Positions 39,734 to 49,047 of a stretch of 64,000 nucleotides of DNA are shown piece by piece. The notes under the pieces are model-generated. The model was not told where the DNA came from. It was given only the letters and a program-made list of their open reading frames with translations, and did not search any database. Every line of letters begins with the position of its first letter. Position 1 is the stretch's first letter. Source of the stretch: Noviluteimonas caseinilytica (GTDB taxonomy: Bacteria > Pseudomonadota > Gammaproteobacteria > Xanthomonadales > Xanthomonadaceae); the NCBI RefSeq assembly GCF_018406605.1, contig NZ_AP024545.1:2480001-2544000 (forward strand). The letters are read 5' to 3'. Position numbers and translations under genes: made by a program.

Positions 39734-41002
39734 TCAGCCCGCGACCGGTCCCACCGCTTTCAACGCGGCCTCGAGCTTCTGCTGCATCGCCGGATCGGTC
39801 GCGCGTGCGCGCGCCTGTTCCAGCAACACCTTCGCGTCCGCATCGCGGCCGAAGCGATCCACCAGCAACATCGCCGCGTGCAGGCCCCATTGCGGCGCGT
39901 TCGGATCGGCCGGATACGTGCGCAGCAACGCCTGGTACGCATCCAGCGCGAGTTGCGACTGGCCGCCCAGGCGAGCCTGTTCGGCGAGGCGCTCGGCGTG
40001 CGTCGAATCCAGGGGCACGAACGCAGGATCGGCATCGAGCGATTCGCGCAGCAGGCCCAGCGCACGCCGATCCTGGCGTTCCTGCATCAGCTGGTGCAGG
40101 AACTGGCGTGCGTGTTCCAGCACCGCCGCCGGATCGCCGGCCTGCTTCAGCAGGCGCCGATACACCTCGTGCACGTCGGTCGTCACCGAGCGCGTGCGGA
40201 CTTCGCTGCGCAGCAAGGCCAGGGCCTCGTCGGTCTTGCCGTCGCGCACCAGCGGCTCGACCTGCGCCAGCAACGCATCGCCGCCCGGCGCACCGGGCAG
40301 CGGATGCGCATCGTCGCGCAACGCCTCGGGTTCGAAGCCGAGCGCTTCGTGCGACTGGTAGAGCAGGTACCCCATGAGGTGGAAGGCGGAGAACATCGCC
40401 CAGAACAGCGCGAACATCAGCACCACCGGCCCCAGCAGCGGCATGACGCGCGCGATCCACGCCCCCGCCATCAGCGCGCTGGCCTGGATCACGAGCAGCA
40501 GGCCGAACACGGCGAAGTAGGGGAAACCCACGCGCGCGACCAGCGAGAGCGACTGCGCCGGATTCAACGCGGACGACAGGCTGCCCGTCATCGCCAGCAT
40601 CATCGTCATGCCCGGCTGCAGGAACGCCACGACCACCAGCGCCAGCAAGCCGAGCTTCGGCCCGCCGAGCCCCACGCAGATCAGCAGCACCGCGATCAGG
40701 ATCAGCTGCAGCGCGATGAAGCGCCACACCACGCCGTCGTCGATCGACACCTCCACTTCCGGCGGATCCATGTAGCCGTCCGCCGTGCGCCGCAGGATCT
40801 CGAACGCGTACTTGTACGCGGCCAGCCACACCAGGATGCCGACGATGCCGCCGATGAAGGGAATGACCCGCAGCAGCCCCGCGAGGGACAACGCGATCAG
40901 CGTCATCAGCGCCGCGCCGCGCCCCGGGTAGAGCGCGATCGACGGGATGCGTTGCCAGAACGGTTCGGCGGGCGCGACGGCCGCGCGGGGCCTGGCACTC
41001 AT
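39734..41002 (-). CDS. Multi-pass membrane protein with C-terminal TPR-like domain
   Basis: This 422-aa protein has about six hydrophobic segments in the first ~235 residues (ALMTLIALSLAGLLRVIPFIGG; IALQLILIAVLLICVGLG; YFAVFGLLLVIQASALM; LGPVVLMFALFWAMFSAF). A soluble helical-repeat region follows (EPLVRDGKTDEALALLRSEV to DAKVLLEQARARATDPAMQQKLEAALKA). I do not recognise a named family; a scaffold or assembly role is possible but not shown. ATG 41002 overlaps the lipoprotein stop as ATGA. It is one operon with the lipoprotein and perhaps the YjgR ATPase. Confidence 0.8.
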   Translation of the reverse strand: MSARPRAAVAPAEPFWQRIPSIALYPGRGAALMTLIALSLAGLLRVIPFIGGIVGILVWLAAYKYAFEILRRTADGYMDPPEVEVSIDDGVVWRFIALQLILIAVLLICVGLGGPKLGLLALVVVAFLQPGMTMMLAMTGSLSSALNPAQSLSLVARVGFPYFAVFGLLLVIQASALMAGAWIARVMPLLGPVVLMFALFWAMFSAFHLMGYLLYQSHEALGFEPEALRDDAHPLPGAPGGDALLAQVEPLVRDGKTDEALALLRSEVRTRSVTTDVHEVYRRLLKQAGDPAAVLEHARQFLHQLMQERQDRRALGLLRESLDADPAFVPLDSTHAERLAEQARLGGQSQLALDAYQALLRTYPADPNAPQWGLHAAMLLVDRFGRDADAKVLLEQARARATDPAMQQKLEAALKAVGPVAG

Positions 41003-41457
41003 TGCGCGGTGCTGCGCTTGAGGACCTCGTCGCCGTTGCGCAACTCGTCGTTGGACACGAGTTCGTACACGCGGTCGGCGTCGGCCTTGCTGTTCGGATC
41101 CAGGCGGACGTGGTGCGCATCGGGTTCGAGCGTCCACGTGCCGGTGGCGGGTTCCTTCGCGGCCAGGCTTTCGTTCGTCATGTTGTACATGCCGTCGGCG
41201 GTGAAGGTGACCGACATGTTCGCGTTGCCGAAGCTGCCGGCGAACGCCTTCGCGTCGAACGTGGTGTGTTCGCCGGGCGCGGCGGATTCGGCAACGCCGT
41301 AATGCGCGGTCGTCGCGGGGGCGGCGGGGGCCACCTCTGCAACGGTGGCCGGTGCGGCGACCGTGGCGGCGGCCGGCGTGGCGTCGGTGGACGGCGCGCG
41401 GTTGCAGGCCGCGAGCGTGGCGAGGGCGAGCAAAGCGAACGGGAGCGACTTGCGCAT
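40999..41457 (-). CDS. Small lipoprotein of unknown function
   Basis: This 152-aa lipoprotein has signal MRKSLPFALLALATLAAC (lipobox LAAC) and a Thr/Ala/Pro/Val-rich linker. It ends in a folded region with alternating strands (FAGSFGNANMSVTFTADGMYNM, TGTWTLEPDAHHVRLDPNSK), reminiscent of a small beta-barrel such as the NlpE N-domain; that likeness is tentative. Of two in-frame ATGs (41469, 41457), the second has GAGG six bases upstream and is preferred. Confidence 0.75.
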   Translation of the reverse strand: MRKSLPFALLALATLAACNRAPSTDATPAAATVAAPATVAEVAPAAPATTAHYGVAESAAPGEHTTFDAKAFAGSFGNANMSVTFTADGMYNMTNESLAAKEPATGTWTLEPDAHHVRLDPNSKADADRVYELVSNDELRNGDEVLKRSTAQ

Positions 41458-41499
41458 CGTGATCCTCATCGTGGTTGGAATTGCGTGGGTATGACGGAC

Positions 41500-43017
41500 T
41501 CAGCGGCGGCCGCCGAAGATGCTGCCCAGCACGCCGCGCAGGATCTGCTGCCCGACCTTGCTGCCGACGGTGCGCGCGGTCTGCTTGGCCATCGTTTCGA
41601 CCATGCCTTGCCGGCGCTTGGTGCCGAACACGGCGTCCTTCACCGCCTGGCTGAAACCGCCGCCATCGTCGTCGGCGGCTTGCTTGGCAGGCGGCGCGTT
41701 CGTGCGCGCAGCGGTGGCTTCGACGCCGGCAGCGAGTTTTTCCGCGGCCGAATCGCGATCGATGCGCGTGTCGTACTTCGCGCCCACCGGGCTGCCGGCG
41801 CGGACCTGCATGCGTTCGGCGTCGGTGATCGCGCCCATGCGGCAGCGCGGCGGGGCGATGAGCGTGCGTTCGACCGGCATCGGCACGGCGCGCGCGTTGG
41901 GCGCGTCGTGCAGCATCGACACGAGCGCTTCGCCCACGCCGAGCGCGGAGATCGTCTTCGCAACATCCAGCGCCGGATTGGCGACGAAGGTTTCCGCCGC
42001 CACGCGCACGGCTTTCTGGTCGCGCGGCGTGAACGCACGCAGTGCATGCTGCACGCGATTGCCGAGCTGGCCGAGGATGTTGTCGGGTACGTCGTCGGGG
42101 AACTGCGAGCAGAAATACACGCCCACGCCCTTCGACCGGATCAGGCGGACGACTTGTTCGATGCGCTGCTGCAGGGCGGGCGGCGCGTCGTCGAACAGCA
42201 GGTGCGCTTCGTCGAACACGAAGGCGAGCTTGGGTTTGTCCAGGTCGCCCACTTCCGGCAGCGTTTCGTACAACTCGCTGAGCAGCCAGAGCAGGAAGCT
42301 GGAATACAGGCGCGGCTTCAGCACCAGCTGGTCCGCGGCGAGGATGCCGATGACGCCGCGGCCGTCGGTGTTGGTGCGCATCAGGTCCGCGAGTTCCAGG
42401 CCCGGTTCGCCGAAGAATTCGTCCGCGCCGTCCTGTTCCAGGCGCAGCAGCGCGCGCTGGATCGCGCCCACCGATTGCGTGCTCACCAAACCGTACGACG
42501 TGGTGATGTCCTTGCGTTCGTCCGACACCAGGCCGAGCAGGGCGCGCAAATCTTCGAGGTCGAGCAGCAACAGCCCGCGGTCGTCGGCGAGCTTGAACAC
42601 GATGTCGAGCACGCCCGATTGCGTGTCGTTGAGCTCCAGGATGCGCGCGAGCAAGGTCGGGCCCATTTCGCTGACGGTGGTGCGCACGGGATGGCCGCGC
42701 TTGCCGTACAGGTCCCAGAAGATCACCGGATTGGCGGCGGGCGCGTAATCGGGCACGCCGATCTGCGCGACGCGGTCGAGCAGTTTCTGGTCGGGCGTGC
42801 CGGCCACCGCGAGGCCGGCGACATCGCCCTTGACGTCGGCGAGGAACACCGGCACGCCGATGCGCGAGAAGCCTTCGGCGAGCGTCATCAGCGTGACGGT
42901 CTTGCCCGTGCCGGTGGCGCCGGCGACGAGGCCGTGTCGATTCCCGTACCTGGGTTCGAGCAGGACGCTCCCGCCCTCGGGCGTGGTGACCGACTTGCCG
43001 ACGAGGATGGGTTGCAT
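41500..43017 (-). CDS. HerA-like ATPase of the YjgR/DUF853 family
   Basis: This 505-aa P-loop ATPase has Walker A GATGTGKT (33-40), Walker B LAFVFDEAHLLF, and the conserved MQPILVGKS start. The C-terminal FAVAK-like tail includes KRRQGMVETMAKQTARTVGSKVGQQILRGVLGSIFGGRR. DUF853 proteins resemble HerA/FtsK hexameric motors; the cellular role is not established. ATG 43017 is preferred because an upstream GTG (43056) overlaps the apparent -10 (TAGAAT). Confidence 0.92.
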   Translation of the reverse strand: MQPILVGKSVTTPEGGSVLLEPRYGNRHGLVAGATGTGKTVTLMTLAEGFSRIGVPVFLADVKGDVAGLAVAGTPDQKLLDRVAQIGVPDYAPAANPVIFWDLYGKRGHPVRTTVSEMGPTLLARILELNDTQSGVLDIVFKLADDRGLLLLDLEDLRALLGLVSDERKDITTSYGLVSTQSVGAIQRALLRLEQDGADEFFGEPGLELADLMRTNTDGRGVIGILAADQLVLKPRLYSSFLLWLLSELYETLPEVGDLDKPKLAFVFDEAHLLFDDAPPALQQRIEQVVRLIRSKGVGVYFCSQFPDDVPDNILGQLGNRVQHALRAFTPRDQKAVRVAAETFVANPALDVAKTISALGVGEALVSMLHDAPNARAVPMPVERTLIAPPRCRMGAITDAERMQVRAGSPVGAKYDTRIDRDSAAEKLAAGVEATAARTNAPPAKQAADDDGGGFSQAVKDAVFGTKRRQGMVETMAKQTARTVGSKVGQQILRGVLGSIFGGRR

Positions 43018-43045
43018 GCGGGGTGCCTGTTCAGGAGTCGCGTCG

Positions 43046-43051
43046 ATTCTA
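43046..43051 (-). promoter_or_regulatory. -10 element of the YjgR-type gene
   Basis: TAGAAT on the minus strand lies about 29 bases before the ATG at 43017. Confidence 0.4.
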
Positions 43052-43185
43052 AACACGCCGACCCTCCGTCGGCGGTTTGTGTCGAAAGGCGGCCCGCGTC
43101 CGCAGTTCTGCCCGATGGCGTGTTGCAGTGCGGCGCGCGCGAGGGTTACCGTCCCCCATCTTCTTCACCCCGTCTTTGCATTTTT

Positions 43186-44754
43186 ATGGCCGCTTCCGTC
43201 ACGTTCCGCCTTCCGCTCGTCCTCGCCGCAGGCCTCGCGTTCACCGGCTTGATGCCTGCCGACGCCGGCGCCGTGTCGCGCCGCGACCAGGCCAGCATCG
43301 ACGCGCTCAACCAGCGCATGTCGGCCGCCGAGCAGAAGTACCGCGCCGCCGTGGTGAAGATCGGCAACGCCGATCCCACCGGCCAGGCGCAGGCCGATTC
43401 GGCGCTGGAGGACATGGAAGACGTGGTTGCCGCCTGCATGCAGCAGAAGGGCTGCCAGGTGCCGACGATGCTCACGACGTACAAGCGCCTGCTGAAGGTG
43501 AATGCGGACGCCGAAGCCCAGGTGGCCGACGGCGACGACGACATGGACGACGGCGACGGCGACGACCACATCAACGCGATGGCCGCCGACGTGCCGGAAG
43601 CCGCGCGCGCCGCGCAGCTGCTGGACGACGACCACCGCTTCGACCAGATGGTGCAGTACAACCCGGCCGTGCAGGCCGGCATCCGCCGCTGGCTGACCGA
43701 CATGCGCCCGGCGCTGATGGACAGCTACGAGAACTACGAATACATGCGTCACCTGATGTGGCCGCAGTACGAGCGCGCGGGCCTGCCCGAAGCGCTGCTG
43801 TTCGGCATCATGGCGAAGGAATCCAACGGCAAGGTGCACGTGAGTTCGCGCGCCGGCGCGGCCGGCCCGATGCAGTTCATGTACAACACCGGCAAGCGCT
43901 TCGGCCTGGGCCCGGACGGCACGGGCTTCGATACGCGCTTCGACGCGCGTTCGGCCGCCGAAGCCAGCGCCTCGTACCTCAACGAGCGCATGGGCGAGCT
44001 CAACCGCAGCATCGAACTCGCGCTGGCCGCGTACAACGGCGGCGAAGGCCGCGCGTTGCGCGTGTACCAGGCCGGCGGCGGCAAGGGCTTCTGGGATGCG
44101 TCGGTGTACAACCAGTTTCCACCGGAAACGCGCGACTACGTGCCGATGGTGATCGCGGCGGCGTGGCTGTTCCTGCACCCGAAGCAATACGGCATCACCT
44201 TCCCGAAGGTCGATGCGAAACCGGCGATGCTCAAGCTGACGCGTGCGGCGTCGATCTACGAACTCACGATCTGCCTCGGCAACGGCGGCACGCGCGAGGG
44301 CTACATGCGCGCGCTGCGCAACCTCAACCCGCGCTACGAAGCCGACAGCAGGCTGCCGGCGGGCGCGTCGCTCAATGCGACGACGAAGATCGTGGGCCTG
44401 TACAACCGCCACTGCACGATGGGCAAGCGCGCGGACCTGGCGCACCAGCTGGTCATCAGCGATCCGACGACGGCGGTGGTGCGCGTGGGCGACATCGCGA
44501 TGGTGGGCGGGGTGACCACGCCGACGGCGCCCGTTGCGGTGGCGGCGGATGCGAAGCCGGCGGCGAAGGCTGCCGCGGCCAAGCCGGCGAAGAAGAAGTC
44601 CTACAAGGTGCGCAGCGGCGAGACGCTGACGGCGATCTCGCGCAAGTTCTCCTGCGATACGCGTGCGCTGGCGGAAGCCAACAAGATCAAGGCGCCGCGT
44701 TACGCCATTCGTCCGGGGCAGACGTTGCAGCTGGAAGGTTGCACTGCGGACTGA
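43186..44754 (+). CDS. mltD: MltD-like membrane-bound lytic transglycosylase with LysM
   Basis: This 522-aa secreted or membrane-attached murein transglycosylase has a signal sequence ending near ADAGA (residues ~1-30). A helical segment with an unusual acidic stretch (DGDDDMDDGDGDD) precedes a family 1 SLT domain with catalytic E212 in AKESNGK, then GAAGPMQFM and LALAAYNGGEGRALRVY. The C-terminal LysM (about 472-518, KVRSGETLTAISRKFSCD) binds peptidoglycan. Its stop lies 2-3 bases before the palindromic repeat element. Confidence 0.93.
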   Translation: MAASVTFRLPLVLAAGLAFTGLMPADAGAVSRRDQASIDALNQRMSAAEQKYRAAVVKIGNADPTGQAQADSALEDMEDVVAACMQQKGCQVPTMLTTYKRLLKVNADAEAQVADGDDDMDDGDGDDHINAMAADVPEAARAAQLLDDDHRFDQMVQYNPAVQAGIRRWLTDMRPALMDSYENYEYMRHLMWPQYERAGLPEALLFGIMAKESNGKVHVSSRAGAAGPMQFMYNTGKRFGLGPDGTGFDTRFDARSAAEASASYLNERMGELNRSIELALAAYNGGEGRALRVYQAGGGKGFWDASVYNQFPPETRDYVPMVIAAAWLFLHPKQYGITFPKVDAKPAMLKLTRAASIYELTICLGNGGTREGYMRALRNLNPRYEADSRLPAGASLNATTKIVGLYNRHCTMGKRADLAHQLVISDPTTAVVRVGDIAMVGGVTTPTAPVAVAADAKPAAKAAAAKPAKKKSYKVRSGETLTAISRKFSCDTRALAEANKIKAPRYAIRPGQTLQLEGCTAD

Positions 44755-44756
44755 CC

Positions 44757-44994
44757 TTCATCCCTGCGAAAAGCAGGGATCCATGGTTCGCTGCAAAAGC
44801 TCGCCTGAGGTGAGGTTGCTCGTCGCCCGAACCCGCGGCGGCGTAAGAATTTCTCGCCGACGTGGCGGCGAAAATTCTCACGCCACCACAGGTTGGGGCA
44901 TCACCTTTCGCGCCTTTTCGATCAAGGTGTCTGCGGTTACATGAGGTCGCAGGCGTGCGTGTAACGCACGCACACCCCAATCATTTCTTTCGCG
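44757..44994 (-). repeat. Left arm (class 1) of palindromic element I
   Basis: The outer end is a perfect 8-bp hairpin (44760-44767/44773-44780, loop GAAAA) and CCATGG. Inside are the conserved CGCCG/CGGCG-centred hairpin (44842-44880) and the GCGTGCGT/ACGCACGC-type hairpin (about 44954-44971). The inner end reads CCCCAATCATTTCTTTCGCG. Compared on the same strand it matches the arm at 61985-62218 almost base for base. Confidence 0.88.
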
Positions 44995-45095
44995 ACGAGC
45001 AAAAGCGCTTGCCGAAGAACTCATGGTTGGCGACGCCCGGAAACCTCTTTCTTGCAGTGACACTGCCGACGATTCGCGCAGCAGCTCTTGATTGC
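44995..45095. other. Centre of palindromic element I
   Basis: This 101-bp non-palindromic segment lies between the arms. Its left end reads ACGAGCAAAAGCGC and its right end CTCTTGATTGC. The reverse complement of the centre at 62219-62305 aligns with it (shared ends plus a middle block GGCGACG-CC-GGAAAC and TTCTTGC), so it is in the opposite orientation relative to the arms. Confidence 0.8.
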
Positions 45096-45329
45096 CGCGA
45101 AAGCAATGATTGGGTTGCGCGTGCGTCACACGCACGCCAGCGACCTCAAATCAAGGTCGGCCCCTTGATCGAAAAGGCTCGAATGGTGATGCCCCAGCCC
45201 GTGGTGGGGTGAGAATTTTCGCCGCCACGTCGGCGAGAAATTCTTACCACGCCGCGGGTTCGGGCGACGCGGTCTTCACCCCAAGCGGGCTTCTGCAGTG
45301 CACCAACATTCCTGCTTTCGCAGAGATCA
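45096..45329 (+). repeat. Right arm (class 2) of palindromic element I
   Basis: It starts CGCGAAAGCAATGATTGGG, carries the conserved hairpins and GGTGATGCCCCAGCCCGTGG, and ends with a decayed outer hairpin (TTCCTGC/GCAGAGAT) that reaches the psd stop codon. With the left arm it fills the entire space between mltD and psd. Confidence 0.85.
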
Positions 45330-46196
45330 AAGCAACGTCGCCAACCGCTCGCCCAACTTCACCGACCCCTGCGGCCGCAACCCTTCATCAAGCTGCGCCA
45401 CACCCGCCGGCAGCAACACGATCACGGTGGAGCCGTAATTGAAGCGCGCCATCTCCGCAAAGCGCTCCACGATGAACCCACGCCCGCGATAGTCCTTCAC
45501 CGTGATCGGCCCACCGTACGGCGGAATCTCCACGCCGCCCCATACCGTTTCGACGCCCGACACCAGCAACGCACCCACCATCACCATCGCCATCGGCCCG
45601 AAGTCCGTGTCGAAATGGCAGACCACGCGCTCGTTGCGGGCAAACAGTTTCGAGACCGACCCCACCGCATCCTCGCCGACGCTGAAAAGCCGCCCCGGGA
45701 TGTGCACCGTTTCGCGCAGGGTGCCGGTCCACGGCATGTGTACGCGGTGGTAGTCGCGGGGCGAGAGGTACACCGTCGCGAACGTGCCGCCGATGAATTT
45801 CTCCGCCGCGTCTTCGTCGCCCAGCAACTCCGCGACCGAAAATCCGTGGCCCTTCGCCTGGAAGATGTGGCCCGGGTCTTCGTGTTCCGCGTCGCCCGCG
45901 CGGCCGATGTGCCCGCATTCGCTGATGCGGCCGTCGGCGGGCATCAGCAACGCGCGCGCATCCGGATGCGGCGCGCGTGCACCGGGTTTCAGCGCGCGGG
46001 TGAAGAACGCATTGAACGTCGGGTAGCGCGTCGCATCGGACTCGAGCGCTTCATCCAGGTCGACGTTGAACTTGCGCACCACCGTGTCGATGAGCCACTG
46101 CTTGGTGCGCGGATTCGTGGAATACGCCAGCCGCCGCGCGAGCGAGGACAGGAAGCGATGCGGGAGGACGTAGGTGAGGGCGGTGACGGGACGCAT
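45327..46196 (-). CDS. psd: Phosphatidylserine decarboxylase proenzyme
   Basis: This 289-aa inner-membrane enzyme converts phosphatidylserine to phosphatidylethanolamine. Self-cleavage at G255-S256 ([11 protein letters not shown]) yields the small alpha subunit with its pyruvoyl group. [28 protein letters not shown] and [14 protein letters not shown] are conserved. It starts 4 bp after the SCO gene stop. Its stop codon is in the outer end of the repeat arm. Confidence 0.97.
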   Translation of the reverse strand: MRPVTALTYVLPHRFLSSLARRLAYSTNPRTKQWLIDTVVRKFNVDLDEALESDATRYPTFNAFFTRALKPGARAPHPDARALLMPADGRISECGHIGRAGDAEHEDPGHIFQAKGHGFSVAELLGDEDAAEKFIGGTFATVYLSPRDYHRVHMPWTGTLRETVHIPGRLFSVGEDAVGSVSKLFARNERVVCHFDTDFGPMAMVMVGALLVSGVETVWGGVEIPPYGGPITVKDYRGRGFIVERFAEMARFNYGSTVIVLLPAGVAQLDEGLRPQGSVKLGERLATLL

Positions 46197-46200
46197 CGGG

Positions 46201-46845
46201 TCACCGTGCCACGGACGTCGTGAGCGCCGCGAGGTCGGCGGCGATCGCGCGCGGATCCAGCGGCGGTTGCACGATGCCGGCCATGCGGCCCTGCGGATCG
46301 AGCACGGCGAGCGTGGCCGAATGGTCGACGGAGTACTGGTCGGCGGGCACGCCTTCGGGCGGCGCGACCTTCATGAAGACCATCGACAGGCTGCGCGCGA
46401 AGGCCTCCAGCGCCGGCTCGTCGCCGGTGGCGGCCATCGTGTCCTTGTGGAAGGCGTGCGCGTATTCGCCGGCGCGCAGCGCGGTGTCGCGCGCGGGATC
46501 CACCGACACGAACAGCACGCGCGGGCGCACCGGGTCCGGCAGCGAACTCCACTGTTTCTGCGCCTGCGCCAGTTCGGCCAGTGTGGTCGGGCAGACGTCC
46601 GGGCAATGGGTGAAGCCGAGGAACACCACCGTCCAGTGGCCCTGCAGTTCGCCCGGGACCAGCCGCGTGCCGTCGGACTGCTGCAGCGAGAAGGCGGGCA
46701 GGGGGCGCGGTTCCGGGAACAGGCGGACGGCCCGCAATTCCGGCGCGGCCGGGGCGTGCGGGGCGAAGGCGTGCTGCGCGGCCCACAGGCCCAGGCCCGC
46801 GGCGACGGCGACCAGGAGGATCCACAGGGTGGTGCGGTTGAACAT
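46201..46845 (-). CDS. SCO1/SenC-family copper protein
   Basis: This 214-aa thioredoxin-fold protein is anchored by an N-terminal helix ([17 protein letters not shown]), facing the periplasm. Copper ligands are C81 and C85 in THCPDVCP and H175 in SVDHSA. SCO proteins deliver copper to, or act as thiol oxidoreductases for, the CuA site of cytochrome oxidase. ATG 46845 is chosen for the short N-terminus before the helix. It is divergent from prmB with a symmetric promoter. Confidence 0.93.
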   Translation of the reverse strand: MFNRTTLWILLVAVAAGLGLWAAQHAFAPHAPAAPELRAVRLFPEPRPLPAFSLQQSDGTRLVPGELQGHWTVVFLGFTHCPDVCPTTLAELAQAQKQWSSLPDPVRPRVLFVSVDPARDTALRAGEYAHAFHKDTMAATGDEPALEAFARSLSMVFMKVAPPEGVPADQYSVDHSATLAVLDPQGRMAGIVQPPLDPRAIAADLAALTTSVAR

Positions 46846-46891
46846 GGGCGGGTGTTCCTGGAAGGCGGTTCGCGGGGGCCGGCGGCGGCGA

Positions 46892-46913
46892 ATGATAGCG
46901 GGCGCGCTATCAT
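46892..46913. promoter_or_regulatory. Palindromic back-to-back -10 elements
   Basis: The 9-bp arms ATGATAGCG (46892-46900) and CGCTATCAT (46905-46913) are perfect inverse copies with spacer GGCG. Each arm contains TATCAT, one reading towards prmB and the other towards the SCO gene. It may be a shared divergent promoter, a regulator site, or both. Confidence 0.5.
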
Positions 46914-46951
46914 CACCGGCCTTTCGCATCCGCGGTTCCTTCATTCCAGCC

Positions 46952-47890
46952 ATGACCGAAGCGCTCGCCACGATCATCGACCTGATCCGCTACGGCGCCA
47001 GCCGCTTCAACGCGGCGGGGCTCACCTTCGGCCACAGCTACGACAACGCGCTGGACGAGGCCACGCAGCTCACCCTGCACGCCCTGCACATGCCGCACGA
47101 CCTCAGTCCGGTCTACGGCCAGGCGCGCGTCACCGAGGCGGAGAAGGAAGAAGTCCTGTCGCTGTTCCTGCGCCGCATCGAAGAACGCATCCCCGCCGCG
47201 TACCTGACGGGCGAGGCGTGGTTCGCCGGCCTGAGCTTCAAGACGGACCGCCGCGCGCTGGTGCCGCGCTCGCCGATCGCCGAGATGATCGAACACGGCT
47301 TCCAGCCCTGGCTCGGCGAACGCGAAGTGCGCCGTGCGCTGGACCTGTGCACCGGGTCGGGCTGCATCGCGATCGCGATGGCGCACTACAACCCCGATTG
47401 GCACGTCGACGCGGTGGACCTCTCGCCCGACGCACTCGCCCTGGCCGGCGAGAACAAGGAACGCCTGCACGCCGAGAACGTTCGACTGCTGCAGTCCGAC
47501 CTGTTCTCGCACCTGCAGGGCGAACACTACGAACTGATCGTGACCAATCCGCCCTACGTCACGAACGCCGAAACCGACGCGCTGCCGCGCGAATACGGCT
47601 ACGAACCCGAACTCGGCCTGCGCGCCGGCGACGATGGCCTGGACCTCGCGCTGCAGATCATGGCCGACGCGCCGCTGCACCTGGATCGCGACGGCCTGCT
47701 GATCTGCGAAGTGGGCGAAGCCGAAAAGGCGCTCAGCGCATTGCTGCCGGAACTCCCGCTCGCGTGGGTGGAATTCAAGGTCGGGCAGATGGGCATTTTC
47801 GTCGCCGAATGCAGCGACCTGGTCGCGCACAACGCGCGCATCCGCGAGCTCGCCGACGCGCGCCGCGCGCAGATGCGCAAGGCCGGCTGA
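46952..47890 (+). CDS. prmB: Ribosomal protein L3 glutamine methyltransferase
   Basis: This 312-aa SAM-dependent enzyme methylates Gln150 of L3. Motif I is [16 protein letters not shown], and the catalytic NPPY is in [13 protein letters not shown]. The N-terminal helical domain ends with [15 protein letters not shown]. The immediate aroC neighbour (as in E. coli prmB-aroC) favours PrmB over PrmC. aroC begins after 4 bp. Confidence 0.96.
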   Translation: MTEALATIIDLIRYGASRFNAAGLTFGHSYDNALDEATQLTLHALHMPHDLSPVYGQARVTEAEKEEVLSLFLRRIEERIPAAYLTGEAWFAGLSFKTDRRALVPRSPIAEMIEHGFQPWLGEREVRRALDLCTGSGCIAIAMAHYNPDWHVDAVDLSPDALALAGENKERLHAENVRLLQSDLFSHLQGEHYELIVTNPPYVTNAETDALPREYGYEPELGLRAGDDGLDLALQIMADAPLHLDRDGLLICEVGEAEKALSALLPELPLAWVEFKVGQMGIFVAECSDLVAHNARIRELADARRAQMRKAG

Positions 47891-47894
47891 TTAC

Positions 47895-48995
47895 GTGAAC
47901 ACCTTCGGCCAGCTGTTCCGCGTCACCACCTTCGGCGAGTCCCACGGGCCCGCCATCGGGTGCGTGATCGACGGCTGCCCGCCCGGCGTGACCATCAGCC
48001 CCGACGATTTCCGCGACGACCTCGCGCGCCGCGCCACCGGCCGCACGCGCCACACGTCGCAGCGCCACGAGGCCGACGAGGTCGAGATCATCAGCGGCGT
48101 ATACGAAGGCCGCACCACCGGCACGCCGATCGCGTTGCTGGTGCGCAACACCGATGCGAAGTCGAAGGACTACGACGCCATCGCGCAGACGTTCCGCCCC
48201 GGCCACGCCGATTACACGTACTGGCAGAAATACGGCCATCGCGATCCGCGCGGCGGCGGGCGTTCGTCCGCGCGCGAAACCACGATGCGCGTCGCCGCCG
48301 CCGTGCTGGCCAAGCGCTGGTTGAACGAGAAGTTCGGCGTGCGCGTGCGCGGGCACCTGGCGCAGATCGGCAACGTGGTGCCGCGCGGCTTCGACTGGAG
48401 CGCCGTGGAAGGCAATCCGTTCTTCTGGCCCGATGCCTCGCAGGTGCCGGAGCTGGAGGCGTACATGGATGCGCTGCGCAAGTCGGGCGATTCCGTCGGC
48501 GCGCGCATCACCGTGTGCGCCGATGGCGTGCCGCCCGGCTGGGGCGAACCGATCTACGGCAAGCTCGACGGCGAACTCGCCGCGGCGCTGATGTCGATCA
48601 ACGCGGTCAAGGGCGTGGAAGTCGGCGACGGTTTCGCGGTGGTCGCGCAGCACGGCACCGAGCATCGCGACGAGATCAGCGAAACCGGTTTTTTGTCAAA
48701 CCACGCCGGCGGCATCCTCGGCGGCATTTCCACCGGGCAGCAAGTGGTCGTGTCGGCGGCGTTCAAGCCGACTTCGAGCCTGCGCTTGCCCGCGCGCAGC
48801 CTGGACATGGACGGCCAGCCCGTCGAAGTGGTCACCACCGGTCGCCACGACCCCTGCGTGGGCGTGCGCGCCACGCCCATCTGCGAGGCGATGGTCGCCC
48901 TCGTGCTGATGGACCAGGCCCTGCGCCATCGCGCGCAGTGCGGCGATGTCGGCGACGTGTCGCCGCGCATCGCGCCCGGCGCGGGCAAACGCTGA
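47895..48995 (+). CDS. aroC: Chorismate synthase
   Basis: This 366-aa FMN-dependent enzyme makes chorismate from EPSP at the end of the shikimate pathway. Signatures are [61 protein letters not shown] and [16 protein letters not shown]. The start is GTG 47895. Chorismate feeds the trp genes a few kilobases downstream. Confidence 0.98.
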   Translation: MNTFGQLFRVTTFGESHGPAIGCVIDGCPPGVTISPDDFRDDLARRATGRTRHTSQRHEADEVEIISGVYEGRTTGTPIALLVRNTDAKSKDYDAIAQTFRPGHADYTYWQKYGHRDPRGGGRSSARETTMRVAAAVLAKRWLNEKFGVRVRGHLAQIGNVVPRGFDWSAVEGNPFFWPDASQVPELEAYMDALRKSGDSVGARITVCADGVPPGWGEPIYGKLDGELAAALMSINAVKGVEVGDGFAVVAQHGTEHRDEISETGFLSNHAGGILGGISTGQQVVVSAAFKPTSSLRLPARSLDMDGQPVEVVTTGRHDPCVGVRATPICEAMVALVLMDQALRHRAQCGDVGDVSPRIAPGAGKR

Positions 48996-49047
48996 GCCGC
49001 GCACGCCATCCCATTTGCGCAACACCCTTCATCCCCCAGGTAAAGAA

